Shown here: positions 53,971 to 64,000 of the stretch, piece by piece
Position numbering within the stretch: the first letter of the stretch is position 1
Layout of the letters: each line of letters opens with the position of its first letter
Assembly: GCA_917880885.1 (NCBI GenBank)
Contig: OU862920.1
Span: forward strand, 38,103,019 to 38,167,018
Direction of reading: 5' to 3'
DNA: 64,000 nt
DNA from: Limnephilus marmoratus
Lineage: Eukaryota; Arthropoda; Insecta; Trichoptera; Limnephilidae
The notes under the pieces: model-generated
What the model saw: the letters and a program-made list of their open reading frames with translations, nothing else
The model's database searches: none
Told to the model about the DNA's origin: nothing
Translations under genes and position numbers: made by a program

Positions 53971-55704
53971 CAGGGTATTTATACTATACGGTCCTTGTCC
54001 GTATCTATGACCGCGACCAAATGTAATCGAAAAAAGTGTAATTGAAATAAAATCGTATTATATCATAAAAAAATATATATATAAATAGAGCTAAATACTT
54101 AAAACCTGAATTAAATATTTTTTTCCAAAAAGAGCGCACGGCGCACGCATCCACCGTGCAAATGCCTAGTTATAATCGCCATAATATGTTAAAATCATGC
54201 ACCCCACTGAACGTAAAGTCCCTGGAAGTGTAATCTGTGCTGAATTAAACTTGTAATTGTGTATAAATGAAACATTGTTTCTTTGTTTGAACCACTTATA
54301 TATTTGTTTAAAGCCAACCGGTTTCGGACCGACCTTACAGGGCAAACGTATACTGATTTGACAATTACAAAATAGTGGGTGGGAACAGTGTATTATTACT
54401 AAGGATTGTGGTAGGAATGGAGGCGTTGCTCGGGATTAATGAAGAGTGGGTGGGGGAACATATCCATGATTGGGCTGTAAGATAATATTTTGGTTTGTTG
54501 ATAATAGATTCATTATTTTTAAGGGATTTTTTAAATTAATTTGATTTTTTTTGTTTTAATGAAAAAAAGTAAAAAAAAAATTCCCTTATTTAATAAATCA
54601 CTACCAAAATATCCACCGTAATCATAAGATTTTTAGGATAGGTTTAAGTGCCTAGTTTAAACAAATATTTTTCATAACTTTTTTTAAATTCCAATTAAGG
54701 AATTCTATAATTTGTCCTCAATGACAATTATTTTTCAAACTTTCTTCAGGCTGATGGCAACCATGATACTGTTTATACCAATTTGAGAGCCCATGGTAGG
54801 AATTATAATCGTGCAAACCCTGACGGGATTAGAGGGAACACGGCAACCATCTTGATCCGAAAACGGAACATAACATACACATTTGCCGACAGTTAAAATG
54901 CCAAATGATCGGGTTAAATCAGGACTTCGCTTCTCTTAGCCCTATAAAATTGATCATCTGTCTGGGAAATAACATCAGTAACTGAAATGCTTGATCAATT
55001 AAAATATGGAATTAAAATATAAATGACCTACTTTCAGGCACATAGACAGTATAGGCACTCCCACACTCCCTCGCACTTTTATCTCATGAGTTAAGTGATA
55101 ACAAGCCGGCTGATTTTTTTTTATTCTCTCGAAGTAAGATAAAATTGACCTAACTTCAAGCAGACGGACCCTCCCACATCACGCTTCTACGCTGTATCTC
55201 TTCATTGGTGCTTCCCCTTGGATCCCCGAGCGGAAGCGCTGCCCGGACCCGGCGTTACCCCTGCTCAAACCGCCCGACCCTCTCGGCCCGATCCCCAAAT
55301 ATTGAGTTTGAAGGGTTCAGAATGGGGAAAACTTCGTCGTTTTATTTCGCACGCAGGCAGACACTTTCATTCTCCGAAACTTGGGTACTCCTAGTAACGT
55401 GGAAATGGTTTGGAAAATGTATTTATATATTTTTTAACATTATACTTATTGATTCAAGGTAAATAGAATAGAAAGAAGTTGAAATAAGTGATTTATTTAG
55501 ACATACGATAAAATAAAGTATAAGTGATAAGGTAGGTACATTAAATTATACCCAGTAAAGAACCTATTACTTATGATGAGAAGGGTTCTTAATATTACGT
55601 ATGAATATAAGTATAAGTAAACAATAAAAAGAAAGTGTGTAAAAATATCTAAGGGTATTAATTTTCCAAAGTTGGTAATGAGGTTAGCTCCGCACAAGAG
55701 ATCA
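53971..55704. other. No gene; one GC-rich patch
   Basis: Mostly AT-rich. 55195-55345 is GC-rich (GAGCGGAAGCGCTGCCCGGA, CCTCTCGGCCCGATCCCC) inside an 85-codon frame without family character; it could be an unassigned exon or repeat piece. Confidence 0.35.
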
Positions 55705-55850
55705 CGAGGAAAAAAAATCCTCAGGAAAAAAAAATCTCAGGGCCTTCGTCATCTTTGGGGTGCTGTGTGAGGGGTCTTTTTAGCAACAAGAGGGAAAGGA
55801 AGAAGGTATGAGGGGTTGCTAGGAAACTGGGGGCAATTTTTTCCCCCCGT
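55705..55850 (-). mobile_element. SINE-A tail fragment
   Basis: CTCAGGGCCTTCGTCATCTT, GGGGTGCTGTGTGAGGGG and the A/G-rich stretch after it, in minus-strand SINE-A order. Confidence 0.65.
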
Positions 55851-57510
55851 ACTATATACGTACATGTGTTTCTTGACGAAAATTAGTCCGTTTGTGTATT
55901 TATTTGCGCACTTACAAACTAATATATTTCAGATTTTTTTAACATTTTTATTTAATTTAGACATTATTGAAAAATGATAAATACTCATCAAAAAATCAAA
56001 AAATAATTTCAAAAGGCAAATAATTTTAATAGTTTTATCATCACACCTTTTAACATTTTTGGATGTTGGTATAAATTAAAGCAAATTTGGAATGAAATAA
56101 AATCGATATTGAGTTATAATGTTTAAAAGCTGGTACGGAGAATAATTAATCTTTCTCAATGGAACCGCCTGTACGATCGTAAGAACAACTTTCGACAAAA
56201 TGTGGATTTTCGGCCGCTGGCTGGTTAAACGTTCTTATTGATATCCTGGCTAAACAAACAACACCTAATCATTGAGTTCACTAGATGGTGCGATCAGCGT
56301 TCTACGAGGTATTCACCAAATAGATTGTGATCTGATTTGAGGTTGACCGTTGGCAGTGCGCACAGTTATCTCAAAGTATCTAATTTCCTCTGGAATCGTC
56401 CACTTCCAACCCCACCGTATATACAATCTACGCCTAATCCAAACCGCAATTCATTACAGTGATTACACAAATATTTGGGTTTGTATGATATATTATAATA
56501 TATGGATGTGGGTATTTCACCATTCTTCTCACAGATTATCCATATGATAACGTGCATTTTCGATTAATTAAACATGATTTATTTAATTAAAAGGTCTGAG
56601 TTTACTATTCGGTACTTGAACCAATGAATATTCGTTATACCTACTCGTATATCGGATAAGTTAGCCTAGTTTTGAAGTGAAAACTTATTTAGCACCGTTG
56701 TATTTGAAACTTATGAAGCGGAACGATCGACACTAAAAAGAGACAAAAAAGCACATCTGCAGGATTAAGCCTAGAGAATGAGATAAAAATGAAATATTTA
56801 TTTATTTCATGGGTTCTCGGTTCGGATATAATACGATCAATCCATAGATCCACAATCCCACGCAAGTCTCCTTTGGTCTGGTGGTATAAAGCGACGAACC
56901 TTAGCGGCCAGACATTCTGCGGACGAAGGATTGAACACCGTGGTAACCAAAGAAAAAATTATTCAACCGTCTACTAACTAAGTCATCAATCATTGCACTA
57001 ACAACATTTTCCGTTTAAACCGAAGGAAGTGGAAGGAATTCAAATATTGTCAGGTTATTCGTAATCCGGGATTGGTTGTCATTCTTTTCAAGATAGATAA
57101 TTTTCGATTAGTTTCTCTAGTTCTTCTTATTTTTGAATGATTTGATCAATCAATTTTTTTTATTAGAATAACTCTCATGTATAACTTTTAAATATGAATA
57201 AGGTTATTTTCATTAATGTGATATTACGTTACATATTATATGATGTTATATGAACATCGATTGGAATTGTACATTACATTCAAAAGCAATGAAAAATTAA
57301 ATATTTATTTAGACTTTTACAAAAAGGTGTTCCATGTAAAAAAAGGATTTATTAATTTGAGGCACTATCTTTGTTACGAACCAGTTCCTCGAACACTTGT
57401 TTTTTAGCAAAAGGTAACTGCCAATAGTATGAAAAAAAGATGCCGAAGATAATAACATTGTTATTTCTGATTTTGAATTGTGAGATTGACAAAATAACTC
57501 AAAAATAAGA
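55851..57510. other. No gene; one shared repeat
   Basis: 56650-56790 is the inverted counterpart of the repeat at 9480-9600 (TTTTGAAGTGAAAAC, GACACTAAAAAGAGACAAA). Nothing else recognised. Confidence 0.4.
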
Positions 57511-57514
57511 GATC

Positions 57515-57582
57515 TCAGTGGCCGAATTGGTAAAGACGTTCATCCTGGTAAGACAAGAGGTTCTAAGTCAGTTGCGACCGTT
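57515..57582 (+). repeat. tRNA-like relic
   Basis: CAGTGGCCGAATTGGTAAAG resembles a tRNA A box and D arm, CCTGGTAAGACAAGAGGTTC and TAAGTC a B box. Stems are imperfect, so it is a decayed tRNA or SINE head and not a gene. Confidence 0.45.
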
Positions 57583-58060
57583 AGCTTTTTATTTCGCTGT
57601 GTCTTGTTGTTTTCCATATTTCATTTAGTTTTGTTAGTATTATGTTCATCTTCAATGATATAGTAATTAGTTAAAGCAAAATTTGTAACAAAACTTAATA
57701 ATCTTATGTTAATTTACTACACCTAACTAATTACCTTCTCCTACCATTTATTGCTGTAGTTTTGTAAATCATTTTTATATTGTTATTTAATTTTATTATT
57801 TATTTTTATTTTTTATTTGCTGATCTTATTTCTTATTCAAAAGAAGTGTGTTTTCTATATTTCACACAGACGTATAATTCATACGTTATGCTTTGTAACT
57901 TTCTTTATTATTTAAATCAATATCATATTCTTGATATATATCATTGCCACTGTATAGAGAAATTAGTTGACACAACTTTATTTTACAAAATTTTAAATTA
58001 TTTTTCTTAATAAAACCTCGAAAGCGTAAATAAAATAATATTTATTTGAATATTTAGATT
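57583..58060. other. No gene seen
   Basis: AT-rich DNA with a 76-codon Y/F-rich frame of no recognisable character. Confidence 0.45.
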
Positions 58061-58061
58061 T

Positions 58062-58685
58062 TTTTTACGATCTCCCCCAGGTCATCCCAGATCTCCTCCA
58101 AGTCATCTTTGGGGATGTGGAGGTTCTTTTAAGAGAAAGGAAGGAGAGGACGTCATGCGAAGGAGAAGGTTATGAGAAATGGATGGGAATCCGGGGGTCA
58201 AGGTGTTCAAGAGATATCTGATGCGGTACAACGGAGGGGTAAAAAGGTCCCTAAACCAGTCTCTCCCGATCCGGCTCGCCACTCATTAGGTAGAAAACTG
58301 CGTGTGCCGCCAAGACAAACCTTACTCTATAAACCCAAGCACCCATCATATCACTTAGGTGGTCTACGGCAGGGGCGTTGGTTATCCAATAAATGGTTCC
58401 AGGCCCCCTAGCATGATCGATCGATATAGGTTTTATCGAAAATGTCGGTAACTTGCCATCGCTCCCGAGCACGACTGCAGGCCGCTAACGAATAAACAAC
58501 GGTTTACGTCAAATATATTAGGAACCTCTAGTCATTGTGAACTATTTTTTGTTCGTTAGCGATCTGCAGTCGTGCTCGGGAGCGATGGCAAGTTACCGGC
58601 ATTTTCGATAAAACCTATATCGATCGACCATGCTAGGACTCCAGGGCGGCGATATCAGTAGGTACTTGCCTCCCAAATTGAAATA
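58062..58685 (-). mobile_element. SINE-A copy split by a MITE
   Basis: Tail and body at 58062-58404 (CATCTTTGGGGATGTGGAGG, TCTCCCGATCCGGCTCGCCA, GTTGGTTATCCAATAAATGG) and head at 58638-58685 (CCAGGGCGGCGATATC, TGCCTCCCAAATTG). The MITE at 58407 separates them. Confidence 0.8.
58407..58637. mobile_element. MITE CCTAGCATGRTCGATC (copy 2)
   Basis: Nearly perfect arms of about 75 bp: CCTAGCATGATCGATCGATA at the left and the inverse of CCTAGCATGGTCGATCGATA at the right, with AAAATGTCGGTAACTTGCC and CGCTCCCGAGCACGACTGCA inside. TCCAGG occurs on both sides a few bases out, a possible short target duplication. Confidence 0.88.
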
Positions 58686-58689
58686 TCTT

Positions 58690-59155
58690 GCTTGTAACCA
58701 TTCTAAAACACAATTAACGATCAAAATTGTGGTTAAAACTAGGTAATTTATTATCATTTTACAAATTAATTATATCCTTTACAAAGCACTAATTTTGGGA
58801 GGAAAAATCACCTCCGTAGTAACACCTTATAATATGTAATAAAATGTTAATATATGTAGTATTATTTTCCTAAAATAAATTAAGTACATATTTCGAATAG
58901 TAACATATTTGAACCCTGAACTTTGAAGATTTGAACTTTGTTAATGTTTTGATCAACAAGGGCACGCCCGTTTGTAAATTTTCCGTAATTTACAAAAGTT
59001 TAATATAGTAATAACATAAAAAATTTCAAACTTTTTCCACTTCTTTGGAAATACACAAAATAATGATTGGTTCAAAATAATCAACGTTTTCATATTAGTA
59101 TTTGCTTTTCACAAAACAAGTGGGAAAAGGTTTTAAGTTGTTTCTCTATTATAAC
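58690..59155. other. No gene seen
   Basis: AT-rich DNA. Confidence 0.45.
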
Positions 59156-59157
59156 AT

Positions 59158-59680
59158 CACTAGCTGGTACCCGGCATGCGTTGCTAGGCCATTTAATAAA
59201 GAAATTATTTCTCCCTGCGTGTCTTTTCCCTTTCGTCCCGTTCCCCTTCCACCTTTCCTTCCTCTTCCGTGTCCCCTTCCGCCTCCTCCACCTTCCCTCT
59301 CCCCACTCCACTCCCCCCTTCCCTCGTCCCGCGAACCTCCCTCCTGAGTTCCCCTCCCCCCTCCCAGGTTCCCCTCCCCCCTCCCGGGTTCACCTCCCCT
59401 CCCTCTACCCGAGTTCCCCCCCCCTCCTCTCACCCCCCTTCAGCATTCCATACATTCATTCCCGGTACATTCAGTTTTCAAACAGCTCGCGTGCCACCTA
59501 TTTTCAATTTTTTTAACAAATTTCGTAGTGCCAGAGCTCACCAGTAGTTTTATACAAATCTTGTCCTGACAATAACGAACACAAAAAAAAAATATATTTA
59601 ATTTGGTGCAGTCGTTCGGAAGTTATGCGTGTACATACATTTCGGCGATTCATTTTTATTTATATAGATAGATAGATAAT
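59158..59680 (+). repeat. ACTAGCTGGTACCCGGC repeat, complete, with pyrimidine block
   Basis: Starts ACTAGCTGGTACCCGGCATG, holds a 240-bp C/T block (59210-59450) with tandem GTTCCCCTCCCCCCTCCCRG units, then GCAGTCGTTCGGAAGTTATG and ends in GATAGATAGATA. The long Pro/Ser frames (plus) and Gly/Arg/Glu frames (minus) are products of the tract. Confidence 0.7.
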
Positions 59681-59689
59681 GAAATTCCA

Positions 59690-61030
59690 CCACAATATGT
59701 CAGTATCAAAAATATAATTATAAATAGCTTAAAGTTATTGTAAACCGTGACACATAAGCTGTCTAGTTACTTTTGATAAAAAGAAAAAAAAACAAACAAA
59801 CATTTTTTTTTTCAAAATTAATTGAAAAACATTTTAATATTGTACTTATTATACATTTAATATTTAAATATTAAATTAATCCTTAACATGCCTTTCCCTT
59901 TTTGTGAAAATGAAGAGACAAATTAAGTAATTAATAACATAACAGATTAAAGCAAACCCTCCTCTCCAGGATAAAAGAAAATATCCGATTGGTTATCTTG
60001 GTTGCTACCTAACCCGTCTACTTGGTTCAATATATTCCAATATTCAATAGTTCAATATATTTACTCACAATCCGGAAGCCTCGGTTTCGCGCGGAAATTC
60101 AGAAACCGTCACTTTGGACCGAGATTATTAAATATCTATGCAAGATAGCTTTCATATTTCAAAGACAATAAGAAGCATTATTTCGTTCTCTTTCTTGTTA
60201 AAAGAAAAATACAAATGTTTGCATGAGATGAAGAGAGATATATAGCTTTTAAAAACGAAGGTCGCTCGGGACGTTTTTCGTCTTATGAAAGTATAACGCG
60301 ATACGTGTTTTGGGATGTATTTATTCCTAAACAAGCAGACGGGTTAAGATGCCGCTACCCGAATTTCTACCGATTTCTTGCAAACCTCCCATAAAAATTT
60401 GAAGTTTTTAAGCTCTTCAAAAAATACATGTTATTTTTTAAGATAATATCTAGACATTCGTCGCGCCGAAACGCAAATTATATAAAAAATCACTCGATAG
60501 AAAAATATCGCAAAGTATGCTCCAAAAATTATTATAAACACGTTTGTTTCAGTTATTTTACAAGTTATATGTATGAAAGAATTCACATTGTTTCTTTAAA
60601 TGCTGTTTAAGACAACCCCCGCAAGATTTTTTGCTCTATTTTAAGCGAATCGTATTTTATTAAACATTTTCACAATTTTCGCATCAATTTTGTCGCTTTA
60701 AATACTAACGCGCTCCTCTCAAATTCTTCTACTTTTTGTGCGCGGTTGCGGGACCTTAATTTTTTTTCTGTTCCATGTCTTTTTCGATTTTCTTATCGTT
60801 CGAATAAATAATAATGAAATTTTATTGTTTTGCTAAGAATAATATATGAATTCTACTAATATATACAAATATTATGCAACTGATAGCAATAATATAACGA
60901 TGTTATAATATTGATACTGTGACCTACAGCATCCGATTTTGTCGGCGATACCTATTGAAGTAATAATAAATTGATCGTTAAAACAATAAAACTTTAGCAA
61001 AACATCATTATGGTCGGGTTTCGACTAAAT
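59690..61030. other. No gene seen
   Basis: AT-rich DNA of 1.3 kb without recognisable repeats or coding signal. Confidence 0.45.
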
Positions 61031-61034
61031 ATAT

Positions 61035-61275
61035 ACGGGGTGTTTAGAAACGTACTTGACTATTTACATTTTTTACTCCAAACAATTTCAGGAATCACTG
61101 GTTAAAATACTTGACTTATTTTAATTTTCCTATATATAAAAATAAGTCAAGTACTTGATTCCTGAAATAGTTTGGAGTAAAATAATTTTAAAAATTAAAA
61201 AATAAAAAATTTAATTTTTAAAATTTAAAAACTCCAACCAATTTCAGGAATCACTGGTTAAAGTACTTGACTAAT
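61035..61275. mobile_element. MITE, family ACAGGGTGT (copy 3, rearranged)
   Basis: ACGGGGTGTTTAGAAACGTA, TTTTTACTCCAAACAATTTC and three repeats of CAGGAATCACTGGTTAAA-like words in both orientations. The right terminus is missing. Confidence 0.6.
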
Positions 61276-61285
61276 TTTAATTTTT

Positions 61286-62108
61286 TTACATTAACTCCAC
61301 ACAGGAGGCCCTGAGGAAAATAATTTCCTTCTTCTAACACATCAAACTTATTTTGTGGCACCATTTTGATTTAAATTAATAAATTACTTCGTTTTTACCA
61401 CTTTTATTGTTTACAAAACCAACATGTTTCATGAGCAATGCTCACTTCTTCAGGGTTTTTTTATTGATACTAATTATAAATAATAGACGTAGACAATGGT
61501 GTCAATTGAAAAAGAATGGACATAGACAATGGTATCAATGAAAATAAAAAAATAAAAAAATAAAAAAATAAATAACAAAATAAAAAAAATAAAAAAAAAA
61601 TAAAAAAAAAATAAAAAAAATAATAATAATAATTTCCCTATGCTGTGTGGAGGGTCTTTTTGAGGAGAGGAAGGAATGAACACTGGTCTTGAAGAGACCC
61701 ATGTTGTAGGAATGAGGAAACACAGAGGCCGGCAAATCATTCCCCAGCCGAGCTGTTGAACACAAGAACGAGTCGAAGAAACGACCTGTTCTCATGTGAT
61801 AAACGTCAACTGTGTACAAATGTTGGGCACGCGTTTGCCGTGTTTCCCGACTATGCACCGGTGCCGAAGGGAACAATGATGCTAGTTCCTAGGAGCATCT
61901 TCCATTGTAGTACCGGTAGAACAAGGATAGCATTCCCACCCGACGCCTGTGCTCTAAAGATTGCAATCCGTCTGTTAAGATGGGAGAATCTATCAAACGG
62001 ACCGCCCGTTTCTCTACAGAGTCGAGGGTATTTTTTCAGGTATTTTGGAGCTCCAGACCAGAGGTGGCTGCCAAATTCAACCGTGGGGAGCACTTGTGAT
62101 TTGTACAG
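61286..62108 (-). mobile_element. LINE-B (copy 7) with a nested insertion
   Basis: Minus-strand LINE-B: tail 61286-61328 (TTAACTCCACACAGGAGGCC, CTGAGGAAAATAATTTCC) and body 61628-62108 through TGAATTTGGCAGCCACCTC to GTACAAATCACAAG. A 299-bp insert divides them, and a 20-bp tail piece is deleted next to it. Confidence 0.85.
61329..61627 (+). mobile_element. 299-bp retro-insert with 10-bp TSD
   Basis: AATAATTTCC is repeated exactly at 61319-61328 and 61628-61637. The insert ends in an A-rich (AAATAAAA)n tail, typical of a retrotransposed piece on the plus strand. It holds CAACATGTTTCATGAGCAAT, TGCTCACTTCTTCAGG, which inverted resembles a hammerhead-like core (CTGAAGA, stem, GAAAC). Confidence 0.8.
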
Positions 62109-62124
62109 ATTTGTACATATATAT

Positions 62125-62465
62125 AGGGATTTTTTAAGGTAAAGGAAGGAAAGAAGGTTCTTGGAAAGGAAAAAGGTATGAGGGGGGGGGGGGGGAAAGA
62201 ATCTGTGGGTCATTGTTTGCAGGTGTGACGGACGTATGAATCCGTTTGCGACGAGTTGAGAGATTCCGTTTGGAGAGATCAAAGGGTCTCCCTTAACCAG
62301 TTTCTCTCGATCCGGCGCTCCAGGGAGTATGGGGGCAAATTCATCCACCGCCTAGAGCTAGACTATCCGCACCCCTTTAAGTCACCAAACATTGCGAACC
62401 ACGGCGTTTATGTTATCAAATAAATAGTTCCCGGCAGGCGTATTCGTACCGGCCTCTCAAATTGT
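62125..62465 (-). mobile_element. SINE-A copy, tail-less
   Basis: AAGGTAAAGGAAGGAAAGAAG, a 15-G run, TCATTGTTTGCAGGTGTGAC, TTTCTCTCGATCCGGC and the head TATCAAATAAATAGTTCCCG, CGGCCTCTCAAATTG. The stem-loop tail is missing. Confidence 0.7.
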
Positions 62466-62711
62466 TTGTATTTATTTATTACATGTGAATAAATAGTACC
62501 TTCCTATAATTATTATTTCAAATATTTGCTTACGTGCCTACTAGCAGCGTGTAATTGGAGCATAAACCACAATAATTTAATTTATTATGTAAATATGTAA
62601 ATACCTACAGGTAAAGGAACAAATATATGAAAATTAGTAAAAGTACAATTATATTATACAATCTTCGTACAAATTAAGAGAAGATTCGTTTTAAGATTTT
62701 CACGGCCAAGA

Positions 62712-62880
62712 TTATTTCCGTTATTTGTTTTTGGGGTGTTATACACATGTACACACATGCCCAGATGTACACATCTGCCGGATCGGCCTGATGATGGACA
62801 CTGCAACGCTTTCCGAAACGTTGGCTAAAGAAGGAGGTAGCGCAACACGGCATAAGACCCCAAAAACAAATAACCAAAAT
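62712..62880 (+). repeat. Hammerhead-like repeat (best copy)
   Basis: Plus strand 62788-62826 reads CTGATGA, T, GGACA-loop-TTTCC (one mismatch in stem II against TGTCC in the 51-kb copy), GAAAC and GTTGGCTAAAG. It is followed by GGAGGTAGCGCAACACGGCA. Flanks repeat GGGGTGTTAT in inverted order. Confidence 0.6.
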
Positions 62881-62899
62881 ATTCAGAGAACATTATTAT

Positions 62900-63066
62900 T
62901 ATTTAATCAAATGAAGACAATATAAGCGAAACTCCATCGAAAATCTGAAAACAGAAAAATCAGAAAAAGATATTGACACATCTGGGACTCGAACCCAGGA
63001 CCTCTCGCTTACCGGGCGAACGCGCTAACCACTGCGCCACCTGTCTTGTCTTCATTTGATTAAATA
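62900..63066 (-). repeat. tRNA-like module between 21-bp inverted repeats
   Basis: Arms 62900-62920 and 63046-63066 are exact inverted repeats (ATTTAATCAAATGAAGACAA on the left, plus one base). Between them on the minus strand is a 72-nt tRNA-like sequence directly abutting the right arm. The flanks resemble 29115-29210, which lacks the module. Confidence 0.75.
62974..63045 (-). tRNA. tRNA-like sequence (Thr GGT by position), probably pseudo
   Basis: Minus strand: A box TGGCGCAGTGG, D arm, anticodon stem TTCGC/GCGAG with loop CCGGTAA (anticodon GGT), T arm CTGGG/CCCAG with GGTTCGAGTCC. The acceptor stem GACAGGT/ATGTGTC has one mismatch and a wobble pair, and position 33 is C where U is nearly universal. 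It is more likely a SINE head or pseudogene than a working tRNA. Confidence 0.55.
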
Positions 63067-64000
63067 TTACAATTTGAGGTTTTACTCATAAAGTTAAAAT
63101 AAAAATAAAAAAAATAAAAAAAAAAAAAATTATTATTATTATTAGATTATTATCGAAGCAGCAGAACGTGGTATAGTCTCAAAGAATGCGCTACCGTTTT
63201 TTTTATGTTTTACAATGTTTATTTTTTATATTTTTTTTATGTTTTTTTTGTGTTTTACAAAATCAGACACGATTTAAGACTTTCAGAACCAAAAAAAGTA
63301 TCGTGATCTATTTTTGGGATATAATGGCGTGTTGCGCTACTTTCTTCTTTAGCCAGGTAGCCCAAAAAAGGTTTAAAATTAAATATGTGAGTATTTAGTA
63401 TCTACATACTTACAAATCTTACGATTTCAGGGAAAATTTTGGATTTATTTAATAAATAAGAGAAAGCTAGAAACGTACTACTTCCGATGCGAGGTCTACT
63501 GTTTACAGAACGACAAGTATGAAAACCAACCTTCGATAAGAAAATGCACTCAAAGACGAACTAATAAAACAAGATTGTGTGTTGGTTTGCAATTAAATGA
63601 ACACAATTTATTTATTTATTTATTTATTGTTGTTATACGCCCGTAGGGGCTTTTACATAGATTAGAAAATAATATTTAAGATATCTAGGATTACACATAC
63701 ATAGAATTTATACCAAAAGTTATAAAAGTGAAAAAACTTTTAAGAATATACAAGTAGTTTTTAAAGAAAAAAAACCACTTGTATAATCTTGTGGAAACCC
63801 GTGAAATATTTTAAACAATGTAATATTTAACAATAACATAGAACAAAATATAATATAAACATTACAATAACAAATCAAATCGTTAAATATATTATACCCA
63901 TGTTACAATAATTTGTAGGATTCAACAAAGTGTTGGTTTAAATTGCATTTTAGAATGTAAAGGGAATCAGCAAATACATCTACAATACCACCAAACTTGT
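63067..64000. other. Repeat scraps, no gene
   Basis: 63310-63360 is a truncated copy of the GCGTGTTGCGCTACTTTCTT repeat. 63605-63650 has (TTTA)n followed by GTTGTTATACGCCCGTAGGG, a likely repeat end. Otherwise AT-rich with no coding signal. Confidence 0.45.

Noticed and set aside
54290..54365. Third hammerhead-like motif (CCGAAACCGGTTGGC on the minus strand)
   Set aside because: The CTGATGA core is CTGTAAG here and the stem II strands do not pair.
59067..59547. Long Pro-rich and Gly/Arg-rich frames on both strands
   Set aside because: Low-complexity translation of the pyrimidine tract; no start context or conserved domain.
62974..63045. Functional tRNA-Thr
   Set aside because: C at position 33, an acceptor mismatch and a repeat context argue for a pseudogene or SINE head.

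Overview
The window looks like nuclear DNA of an insect. Exons have GT/AG introns, the background is strongly AT-rich, a short run of the insect telomere pentamer (TTAGG)n is present, and non-LTR retrotransposons, SINEs and MITEs dominate. Frequent TAGGTACCTA-like words would fit a moth or butterfly, but the order is a low-confidence inference. There is no sign of bacterial or organellar sequence.

One host gene is well supported: a membrane dipeptidase (renal dipeptidase/DPEP family, zinc metallopeptidase M19) on the minus strand. Four coding exons are in the window, in transcript order 24461-24579 (signal peptide), 12335-12491 (HND zinc motif), 11436-11568 and 2699-2855 (VEGGHS zinc/catalytic motif). 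All junctions are GT/AG and in phase, giving about 188 residues. The rest of the enzyme lies beyond position 1. Introns of about 12 kb, 0.77 kb, 8.6 kb and more than 2.7 kb are filled with mobile DNA.

Region by region. 1-11.4 kb: introns with a tRNA-headed SINE family (SINE-C), a 1.3-kb hAT-type element with a perfect 8-bp target duplication, L2-like, jockey-like and RTE-like LINE remnants, and copies of a 5'-truncated LINE (LINE-B), one inserted inside the RTE copy. 12.5-24.4 kb: an R2-like endonuclease remnant, an apparently intact 4.9-kb LINE (16265-21136) with gag-like ORF1, EN/RT ORF2 and an extra uninterrupted frame filling the gap between them, then a SINE-C/LINE-B composite and a heat-shock-element-like cluster. 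24.6-39 kb: a TIR-flanked element carrying a tyrosine-recombinase remnant, several MITEs, an inverted minisatellite with interstitial telomere repeats, a young 5'-truncated LINE (35505-37084) and the longest LINE-B copy. 39-48 kb: a second inverted minisatellite enclosing a SINE, a Helitron fragment and a CpG-rich 469-bp element with an 8-bp target duplication; then SINE-A copies, TIR MITEs and a duplicated cluster of LINE tails. 48-64 kb: a 2.3-kb hAT-type element inside a SINE, many SINE-A and SINE-C copies, pyrimidine-rich repeats, hammerhead-like repeat motifs and a tRNA-like module between inverted repeats.

The clearest system-level signal is a LINE/SINE partnership. LINE-B and SINE-A share the same 3' tail of about 100 nt, which folds as two nested stems. 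Paired changes in diverged SINE copies keep the stems, as expected if the LINE reverse transcriptase recognises this RNA structure.
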